Shown one piece after another: positions 1 through 5,102 of a stretch of 6,324 nt of DNA. The position numbers were made by a program, and so were the translations under genes. Within the stretch, counting starts at the first letter, position 1. Each line of letters begins with the position of its first letter. The stretch is from an uncultured bacterium (GTDB lineage Bacteria > UBP6 > UBA1177 > JAKLFG01). The stretch lies in the NCBI GenBank assembly GCA_938048925.1, contig CALITV010000229.1, positions 1-6,324 on the forward strand, written 5' to 3'. The notes below the pieces were generated by a model. It searched no databases and had not been told where the DNA came from. It saw only the letters and a program-made list of their open reading frames with translations.

Positions 1-990
1 CATCAAAACGCGGGGCACCACATCGAATCCGAGGTAGAGTCCCGGTGATCCAGCAGGCGCTATCCGCTTGCCGTTCAACAAAAACAGTTCGTCGTCGGAT
101 CGCTCTTCCACGACGATATGGCCTCCATCGGGGATGGTAAGGTCAACGCTCTCCAGCGGCAAAACCGGCAAAAAAGGTATGCGGTGGTAGTGCGCCGCAA
201 CCGCCAAAGCATAGGTACCTATCTTGTTGGCGAAATCGCCGTTGGCCGCCATGCGATCGGCCCCGACAAGGACAAGATCAACTTGTCCCTGTGCCATGAG
301 ATAAGCCGCCGCGTTGTCTGTGATAACGGTGTGTGGTATTCCATCCTCGAGGCACTCGAAGGCGGTGAGACGCGCCCCTTGGAGGTAAGGACGAGTTTCA
401 TCTATCCAGAGCCGTTCGAGCAACCCCTTGGCATGAAGCGTTCGCACGACACCGAGCGCGGTGCCATGTCCACAGGTTGCCAGCGCGCCGGTATTGCAGT
501 GGGTAAGGATTCGCAAACGACGATTGGGGAAGCGCCGCATAACCCATGCCGCTCCCCATTCAGCCATCCGGCGGTTACGATCGCGGTCGCGCCAATGTAT
601 CTCCAATGACCGCCGTTGCATGAGCGCAAACTGCTCGGTGCCGGTTTGGCAGAAGGCGACCTTTTCTTCGTAGAAGCGTCGCATTTCACCGATCACCGCT
701 GCCAGATTCACCGCCGTCGGCCGCGCCGAGGCCAAAGAGTCGCACACCGAACGAAAAACATCCGCAGTCACCGGCCTGTCTGCTCCACGGAAAGCAAGCG
801 CCGCTCCGGCCGATGCGGCCGCACCGATAAGGGGCGCTCCTCGCAGACGCATCTCGGCTATCGCCGTTCTCACCATGGCCGGTGATGTGTTCCGTAGAAA
901 TTCTTTTTTTTCGGGCAGCACCGTTTGATCAAGTACCACATAGGTGTCGCCTTCCCAGAAAGCGGCAGCAAGATCGCCCCGTTTACTCAT
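1..990 (-). CDS. mtnA: S-methyl-5-thioribose-1-phosphate isomerase, 3' end cut off by window
   Basis: This enzyme converts the aldose S-methyl-5-thioribose-1-phosphate to the ketose methylthioribulose-1-phosphate in the cytoplasmic methionine salvage pathway. The frame reads 330 codons without a stop and leaves the window; the family is about 340-360 residues, so only a short C-terminal piece is missing. Visible motifs are RGAP (residues 50-53), HCNTGALAT with the catalytic cysteine at 165, DETRP, and GADRMAANGD with the catalytic aspartate at 245. The 80-residue Cys-Asp spacing equals that of Bacillus subtilis MtnA (Cys160, Asp240 from memory). These motifs separate it from eIF2B-like relatives. 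The ATG at 990-988 overlaps the stop of the upstream FHA gene by 8 bases (ATGAGTAA) and has no good Shine-Dalgarno of its own, so it is probably translated by coupling. No other salvage gene is visible, and the operon partners are not metabolic genes. Confidence 0.94.
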   Translation of the reverse strand, partial: MSKRGDLAAAFWEGDTYVVLDQTVLPEKKEFLRNTSPAMVRTAIAEMRLRGAPLIGAAASAGAALAFRGADRPVTADVFRSVCDSLASARPTAVNLAAVIGEMRRFYEEKVAFCQTGTEQFALMQRRSLEIHWRDRDRNRRMAEWGAAWVMRRFPNRRLRILTHCNTGALATCGHGTALGVVRTLHAKGLLERLWIDETRPYLQGARLTAFECLEDGIPHTVITDNAAAYLMAQGQVDLVLVGADRMAANGDFANKIGTYALAVAAHYHRIPFLPVLPLESVDLTIPDGGHIVVEERSDDELFLLNGKRIAPAGSPGLYLGFDVVPRVLM

Positions 991-1930
991 AGGAATCCGC
1001 AGTCAGTATCCGGTCCATGAGCGACTGTAGCATCTCGGGGAGTCCTCCGTAGAGCCGCAAGAGCACGAGCAAAAGGAAGAGTGCGGCAAGAAGAAGTATG
1101 AACAGCAAAAAAAGCCTCCCGGCGCGACGGTTTACCTGCCTCGTCTTTTCGATCTGCGCCGTCACCTCGGTCACTTCACCATCGTCGTCTATTGATTTGA
1201 TGTGCTTCTTTTCGAGATCCTCACGCAACTTCCTTCGCCGTTCTTCGGCTGCCTTGAGAAGATACTCGGTCGGGTCATAGATGTTCCCCTTCTCGATGTA
1301 TTCAAAAAGGAATTCCCCTATCTGTATCTCATCGCCGTGCCGTAGATCAACAGAGTCGACGCGCATCCCGTTGACGATGAGAGGACACCGCGGATCGCGC
1401 ACGCCCGGCACGAGCAGGTAAATGTTGCCGTCGAAGATGATTTTTGCATACACCGGCGGGATGTCGGGATGGAAAAGGTACACATCGGCGCCCGCATAGG
1501 ATCCTATGACCGTTTCGCCTCCCTTCACCGCAAAAGTGCGTCCGCCGATGGGACCGCTTTTGGCAAGCAGGATCTCGGTCTCGGCCGTTCTGGGGCGCGC
1601 CTCGGTATCCCGCGATTGCGGTGTCGTTTCGTCCTCTTCGTCCTGTTCGAGGTAGATGTTGTAATCTCCGACCGAGATGACATCTCCAACAAAGATCTCG
1701 ACTTTGCGGGTAAGTTCCTTCGCATTGACATATGTCGCATTGAAGGACCCCCGATCCTCAATGATGATGTGCCCGTCGAGCACCTCTATCTGGAAGTGAT
1801 GCCGCGAAACATTGCGTTCGGGAAGAATGAGGTCGTTGTCGGGGGCTCTGCCGATGGTGATAAGGTCGTTGGAGAAGCCGTGCACCGACAGTTCATTACG
1901 ATCGTTTTCGACGATGAGTTTCAGTCCCAT
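983..1930 (-). CDS. Double-FHA-domain protein with C-terminal membrane anchor
   Basis: Residues 24-95 form a recognisable FHA domain, a module that binds phosphothreonine peptides. It has GR at 27-28, SRHH at 42-45, GSFNATYVN at 61-69 and a GD..SVG turn at 82-88. An acidic, polar linker (about 96-117) leads to a second FHA-like unit (about 118-212). That unit keeps the fold landmarks IG, VNG (186-188) and GDEIQIG (199-205), but has Ser144 where the binding arginine should be and no SRxH motif. Next comes a charged, helix-prone stretch (about 220-265, rich in Arg, Lys and Glu). One hydrophobic segment (273-291) follows NRRAGR, and a 24-residue tail ends the protein. The positive-inside rule puts the FHA domains in the cytoplasm with a tail anchor in the inner membrane. 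The start is supported by AGGA at 1940-1937, six bases before the ATG. It lies 16 bases after the upstream unknown gene and overlaps mtnA. Partner and substrate are unknown. Confidence 0.88.
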   Translation of the reverse strand: MGLKLIVENDRNELSVHGFSNDLITIGRAPDNDLILPERNVSRHHFQIEVLDGHIIIEDRGSFNATYVNAKELTRKVEIFVGDVISVGDYNIYLEQDEEDETTPQSRDTEARPRTAETEILLAKSGPIGGRTFAVKGGETVIGSYAGADVYLFHPDIPPVYAKIIFDGNIYLLVPGVRDPRCPLIVNGMRVDSVDLRHGDEIQIGEFLFEYIEKGNIYDPTEYLLKAAEERRRKLREDLEKKHIKSIDDDGEVTEVTAQIEKTRQVNRRAGRLFLLFILLLAALFLLLVLLRLYGGLPEMLQSLMDRILTADSYE

Positions 1931-1946
1931 GAAGATTCCTGTCTAC

Positions 1947-3020
1947 TCACTGGTGCGCTCCGGCGGCGCACTGCTGCTCGAGGCGGTAGAGCGTTTTCTT
2001 GAGTTCCCGTTCGTCCTTATCCACGAGCGCAAGGTACTTCGTTATCTTCTCTCTCAGCGCACCGACCGCCTCGGCACCGCTCTTTTCCCACAAGAGGTTG
2101 AGAAGACGTTTCCATATCTCGTCTATGTAGAGATGGTAGTGCTCGAAACGATACTGAAGAGGAATATATTTCCGGTCTTCGAGAATATCCATCCAATTGA
2201 CTGTCAGTGTTTCAGGCGAGAATTTCACTGTTCGGTAGAGAGGATCGTATTTCTGACGCAACTCGTCGAAAAGCGCGATCATGAGACGCTCGGTCTCCAA
2301 CGGTGTCATATGCTCAAGGAGCATTTGGAGAATGTAGTCGAAGATGTCGAAATATCCGAGGAGGAGGTTGACGATGATGTCCTTTTGTTGAGCGATGACG
2401 ATGTCGTTCGCTCCGTCAGCCGCCGCTTTCATGCGGAAATCGCGCACGGTGATGATCGGCGCCAGCTGCGGCAGCAGTTCGAAATAACGGGTGAACACCG
2501 CCTGCTCGTTCTCGTACGCATATGACTTCGTGTCGGGGTGATAGTAAAGAAAATACCGAAACCGTCCGCGGTCGAAAAAGGCCAGGTTCATGACCATCCC
2601 TTGCTGAAATCCGGCCATTCCCGAAAATGAACCGCTCATGACAAAGGTATTGAACCGGGAGATATCGGTCATCTCGATTGGAGCATGAAGCACGCAGGCC
2701 GAAGCGAAAAAGCGGTAGATGGCGTCAAGAACGCTCGTCTCCTCGACGACATTCGCATAAACATCTATATTGTCGTCTTCGAAGAGGAGGCGGAACGAGA
2801 CCGGTTGTGGCATACCACCGCCCCCGGGCAGGTTGAGAGCAACCGCGCCGAGCAATTTGCTGTTCTTAAAGAAAAGATACCCTATCGTTCCCTGCCCGAC
2901 ACAGCACAGATACCCCGATATATCCTTTTCCCAGCGGAAGAGGTCATTCAATACCGAGAAAAGATATTTTCCGGGCAACTGTTGGATATACAGGACATTG
3001 CGATCGAACGGTATGAGCAT
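1947..3020 (-). CDS. Uncharacterised 357-residue protein, operon partner of the FHA protein
   Basis: I do not recognise this protein. The N-terminal part (about 1-200) alternates hydrophobic beta-like strands with turns. It contains YLFFKNSKLLGAVAL (48-62), a glycine run GGGG at 66-69 and an MSGSFSGMAGFQQG stretch. The region around 20-62 loosely resembles domains in which a short ligand-free module ends in a strand-turn-strand (DUF4388/PatA-N type), but this is an impression and not an assignment. The C-terminal half (about 205-355) is rich in leucine, acidic and basic residues and looks helical, ending in a charged coiled-coil-like segment. There is no signal peptide and no clear transmembrane helix, so it is probably cytoplasmic. 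The ATG at 3020 follows AAGAGAG with six bases between, and a promoter lies just upstream, so this is the first gene of the operon. A 16-base gap to the FHA gene implies co-expression and perhaps a shared complex. Confidence 0.85.
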   Translation of the reverse strand: MLIPFDRNVLYIQQLPGKYLFSVLNDLFRWEKDISGYLCCVGQGTIGYLFFKNSKLLGAVALNLPGGGGMPQPVSFRLLFEDDNIDVYANVVEETSVLDAIYRFFASACVLHAPIEMTDISRFNTFVMSGSFSGMAGFQQGMVMNLAFFDRGRFRYFLYYHPDTKSYAYENEQAVFTRYFELLPQLAPIITVRDFRMKAAADGANDIVIAQQKDIIVNLLLGYFDIFDYILQMLLEHMTPLETERLMIALFDELRQKYDPLYRTVKFSPETLTVNWMDILEDRKYIPLQYRFEHYHLYIDEIWKRLLNLLWEKSGAEAVGALREKITKYLALVDKDERELKKTLYRLEQQCAAGAHQ

Positions 3021-3038
3021 ACGCTACTCTCTTAGCAT
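3021..3038 (-). promoter_or_regulatory. Leader hairpin holding the ribosome binding site in its loop
   Basis: On the minus strand the leader reads ATGCTA-AGAGAG-TAGCGT directly before the ATG at 3020. The arms can form a six-base-pair stem with one U-G pair, leaving the purine-rich Shine-Dalgarno AGAGAG as the loop. The Shine-Dalgarno itself is moderate (AAGAGAG, six bases from the ATG). The stem is short, so a regulatory role is only a possibility. Confidence 0.35.
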
Positions 3039-3047
3039 CAAGGACTT

Positions 3048-3075
3048 TTTATACTGAATTCGCGGTGCTTTGCAA
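3048..3075 (-). promoter_or_regulatory. Promoter for the unknown-FHA-mtnA operon
   Basis: Read on the minus strand, TTGCAA (3075-3070) and TATAAA (3053-3048) are separated by 16 bases and fit a sigma70-type -35/-10 pair, the -10 being one base from consensus. Transcription would begin near 3041, giving a leader of about 21 bases. The -35 lies only four bases beyond the stop codon of the oxidoreductase gene at 3082-3080. I see no hairpin plus U-run terminator in the 59-base gap, so read-through from the oxidoreductase gene may also feed this operon. Confidence 0.5.
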
Positions 3076-3079
3076 AATT

Positions 3080-4231
3080 TTATTGTTCGTGCGTGCGGGG
3101 GGCGATTGTGCGCCGAAGAAAGCCCAGCGCTTTGTGTGCAATATCGTCGTAGGAAACCTCGCCAAGGAATACGCGGCTCATGAATACCCCTAGGTCCGGG
3201 CGCGAGAAAACGGCACGGTAGGACAGGAACGGGAAGAGGAAAAAGAACTGTGCGATACGCGCGGCGACGGCAAAGTGACGGTCGAAGGTTTCCTGCAGCG
3301 CCGTTTCGTAGCGGTCGAACGCCGAGCCATCACCGTCGAGCGCAGCAATGACCGCTGCACCGCCCATGATCCCGCTTTTCACCGCCGGGCGTATCCCTTC
3401 GGCGCAGAGAGGATCTACGAGACACGCCGCTTCTCCCGCGAGCAAAAAAGGCCCCCGCGACGAAGGGATGCGTCGCCTACTCCACAGGCCGAGACGCGCT
3501 CCCCTCAAGAGCAACCGGTCGAATGGAACGCCGCAACGATCGGCAAAACATCGCAATCTCTCGAAGATAAAGCGATGGTTCCCGTCCCGCTTGGTGATAC
3601 CGAGACCGATCGAGAATCTGTCGCCCTTGGGGAAAAGCCATGTATAACCGCACGGTATCATGCCAATATCAATAACGATCCGCCCAACTCCTCCCGCCGG
3701 CACCTCTTCGGCCACAGCAATCCCCTCGACCCTATTCCGTCCTGTTTCGAAGCCGGCTTTCCGTGCCGTTCTTCCCTGCCCGCCATCGGCAATGATAACG
3801 AAACGGGCGGCGACCGACCCTCTGGTCGTTTCCACGGCAACCGAAAAGGAACCGTCACTGAAGCCGGTCACCGTCGTCCCATCGCAAATCTCGGCCCCCA
3901 TGGCGGCTGCGAGGGAAACGAGATGATGATCGAACCGTCCACGATCAACCATGAGGCAGGGACGCTTCAACCGACAAGAGAACGGGTGCTGCCCATTGAA
4001 AAGTATCTCTGCCTCGCTAACCGATGCGACGACCCCCGCTTGCGGCCCCGCCTCGATACCGAGAAGCGAAAACACTTCCGGAGAGACGCCGCCCCCGCAG
4101 GGTTTGACACGCGGAAGCCGTTCCTTTTCGAACAGGATGACCCGCCTGCCGGCACGCGCGAGTACAAGAGCAGCCGTCGCTCCGGCCGGCCCGGCTCCAA
4201 CGATAGCACAATCGAAAATACCGCTGATCAT
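3080..4231 (-). CDS. FAD-dependent oxidoreductase, geranylgeranyl reductase family
   Basis: This 383-residue flavoprotein has the layout of geranylgeranyl reductases, which use FAD and a reduced donor to saturate isoprenoid double bonds in quinones, lipids or pigment tails. Residues 12-17 (GAGPAG) are the Rossmann dinucleotide loop and Glu35 should bind the FAD ribose. PCGGG (44-48) is the family's flavin-proximal cysteine motif. DRGRFD (96-101), ADGGQGRTAR (148-157), YTWLFPKGD (196-204) and GEAACLVDP with AEGI (266-280) follow in the family order. The usual GD of the last FAD motif is GE here. A hydrophobic stretch (IAQFFFLFPFL, about 335-345) may touch the membrane. The ATG at 4231 is chosen because GxGxxG should lie close to the N terminus and GGAG precedes it at 4246-4243, although the 11-base spacing is long. 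The frame stays open upstream to 4621, but that part runs antisense through gpmA. The substrate is not identifiable. Confidence 0.87.
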   Translation of the reverse strand: MISGIFDCAIVGAGPAGATAALVLARAGRRVILFEKERLPRVKPCGGGVSPEVFSLLGIEAGPQAGVVASVSEAEILFNGQHPFSCRLKRPCLMVDRGRFDHHLVSLAAAMGAEICDGTTVTGFSDGSFSVAVETTRGSVAARFVIIADGGQGRTARKAGFETGRNRVEGIAVAEEVPAGGVGRIVIDIGMIPCGYTWLFPKGDRFSIGLGITKRDGNHRFIFERLRCFADRCGVPFDRLLLRGARLGLWSRRRIPSSRGPFLLAGEAACLVDPLCAEGIRPAVKSGIMGGAAVIAALDGDGSAFDRYETALQETFDRHFAVAARIAQFFFLFPFLSYRAVFSRPDLGVFMSRVFLGEVSYDDIAHKALGFLRRTIAPRTHEQ

Positions 4232-4242
4232 AAGATGCGTTT

Positions 4243-4246
4243 CTCC
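4243..4246 (-). promoter_or_regulatory. Ribosome binding site deciding the oxidoreductase start
   Basis: GGAG on the minus strand, 11 bases before the ATG at 4231 (9 if the following AA is counted as part of the site). It supports this start over the in-frame upstream ATGs, which would place the coding region through the gpmA promoter and gene. Confidence 0.5.
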
Positions 4247-4255
4247 ATATTTCCT

Positions 4256-4284
4256 TTTATGCAGGACCGTCTTTCTCGAGGCAA
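4256..4284 (-). promoter_or_regulatory. Candidate promoter for the oxidoreductase gene
   Basis: On the minus strand TTGCCT (4284-4279) and CATAAA (4261-4256) are 17 bases apart, each matching four of six sigma70 consensus bases. An A-rich tract directly upstream (4301-4287) could act as an UP element. Transcription would begin near 4249, leaving a leader of only about 18 bases that just includes the GGAG site. The assignment is tentative because both boxes are imperfect. Confidence 0.4.
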
Positions 4285-4286
4285 GC

Positions 4287-4301
4287 TTTTTTGTTTTTTT
4301 T
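4287..4301. other. T/A homopolymeric tract between divergent promoters
   Basis: Fourteen T residues with a single G interrupting them on the plus strand (A-rich on the minus strand). It overlaps the proposed gpmA -35 box and lies directly upstream of the proposed oxidoreductase -35 box. Such tracts bend DNA and can serve as UP elements. It is not preceded by a GC-rich stem, so it does not look like an intrinsic terminator. Confidence 0.6.
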
Positions 4302-4318
4302 ATGTTTGCGGTTATACT
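4291..4318 (+). promoter_or_regulatory. Promoter for gpmA
   Basis: TTGTTT (4291-4296) and TATACT (4313-4318) are spaced by 16 bases and fit a sigma70-type promoter, the -10 being five of six consensus bases. The predicted transcription start is near 4325, giving a leader of about 30 bases to the ATG at 4355. The -35 box lies back to back with that of the divergent oxidoreductase promoter. Confidence 0.55.
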
Positions 4319-4344
4319 TGTTTCTGCTGAAATCATCAGATGAC

Positions 4345-4348
4345 GGAG
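4345..4348 (+). promoter_or_regulatory. Ribosome binding site deciding the gpmA start
   Basis: GGAG six bases before the ATG at 4355. An in-frame ATG at 4340 would add five residues (MTEST) and place this site inside the coding region. No comparable purine run precedes 4340, and the family's N terminus agrees with the 4355 start. Confidence 0.8.
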
Positions 4349-4354
4349 AGCACC

Positions 4355-5101
4355 ATGTACAAGATTGTGTTGCTGCGCCACGGCGAAAGCGTGTGGAACA
4401 AGGAGAACCGTTTTACCGGTTGGACTGATGTAGACCTGTCGGAAAAGGGCTTGCAAGAGGCTCACGAAGCAGGAAAAACGCTCAAACGGGAAGGTTACAC
4501 CTTCGATATTGCCTACACATCGGTTCTCAAACGGGCAATCCGAACGCTGTGGATAGTGCTCGATGAGATGGACCTCATGTGGATACCAGTCATTCGCAGT
4601 TGGCGACTCAACGAGCGCCATTACGGCGCCCTACAGGGGCTCAACAAGGCCGAGATGGCGCAGAAATTCGGCGAAGAACAGGTGCACCTCTGGCGACGCT
4701 CTTACGACATACGCCCCCCGGCGCTCACCCCCGACGACGAACGCTTCCCGGGGCACGACCGGCGCTACGCTTCCCTTTCGCCAGAAGAATTGCCGCTTAC
4801 CGAATGCCTCGACGACACGGTACAGCGTTTCCAGCCGCTCTGGCACGCCGAGATTGCCGCACTCATCAAACAAGGAAAACGGATCCTCATCGTGGCGCAC
4901 GGGAACAGTCTTCGATCGCTCGTGAAATATCTCGACAATGTGCCCAACGACGAAATAGTCGCTCTCAACATCCCGACCGGCATACCGTTAGTGTACGAAC
5001 TCGATGCCGATCTCTTGCCGATCCGCCACTACTACCTTGGCGACGAGGCAGCGGTGAAAGCGGCAACGGAAGCGGTCAAGAATCAAGGAAAGGCAAAGTA
5101 G
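4355..5101 (+). CDS. gpmA: 2,3-bisphosphoglycerate-dependent phosphoglycerate mutase
   Basis: This cytoplasmic glycolytic and gluconeogenic enzyme interconverts 3-phosphoglycerate and 2-phosphoglycerate through a phosphohistidine primed by 2,3-bisphosphoglycerate. The 248-residue product is close in length to the E. coli enzyme (250) and can be aligned along its whole length from memory. RHGES carries the phosphorylated His9, followed by NRFTGW (18-23), SVLKRA with Arg60, LNERHYG with the acid-base Glu87, PGHD (132-135), AHGNS with the second histidine His182, and NIPTG. It ends in NQGKAK, like the E. coli protein. All key catalytic residues are present, so it should be active. It is a single-gene transcript by appearance: its own promoter lies upstream, the oxidoreductase is divergent, and a GTPase gene converges from the other side one base after the TAG. 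No intrinsic terminator is visible after the stop, so termination must involve the converging coding sequence or Rho. Confidence 0.97.
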   Translation: MYKIVLLRHGESVWNKENRFTGWTDVDLSEKGLQEAHEAGKTLKREGYTFDIAYTSVLKRAIRTLWIVLDEMDLMWIPVIRSWRLNERHYGALQGLNKAEMAQKFGEEQVHLWRRSYDIRPPALTPDDERFPGHDRRYASLSPEELPLTECLDDTVQRFQPLWHAEIAALIKQGKRILIVAHGNSLRSLVKYLDNVPNDEIVALNIPTGIPLVYELDADLLPIRHYYLGDEAAVKAATEAVKNQGKAK

Positions 5102-5102
5102 G

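Noticed and set aside
118..609. Plus-strand 163-codon open frame
   Set aside because: It is antisense to mtnA, whose complete set of catalytic motifs makes the minus strand the coding one. The plus-strand product has no recognisable features.
1812..2525. Plus-strand 237-codon open frame
   Set aside because: It spans the junction of two minus-strand genes that have ribosome sites and sensible protein sequence; its own product looks like no protein family.
4287..4301. Intrinsic terminator at the T-run
   Set aside because: No GC-rich stem precedes the T-run on the plus strand, and no plus-strand gene ends upstream of it. The tract fits better as promoter-region sequence.
3275..4330. Plus-strand 351-codon open frame
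   Set aside because: It lies antisense to the oxidoreductase and is rich in Arg, Pro and Ser, as expected for a shadow frame in GC-rich sequence.
4232..4621. N-terminal extension of the oxidoreductase frame by 130 residues
   Set aside because: It runs antisense through the gpmA promoter and the first third of gpmA, has no family-like sequence, and would put the Rossmann loop near residue 142. The start at 4231 has a ribosome site and the normal position of GxGxxG.
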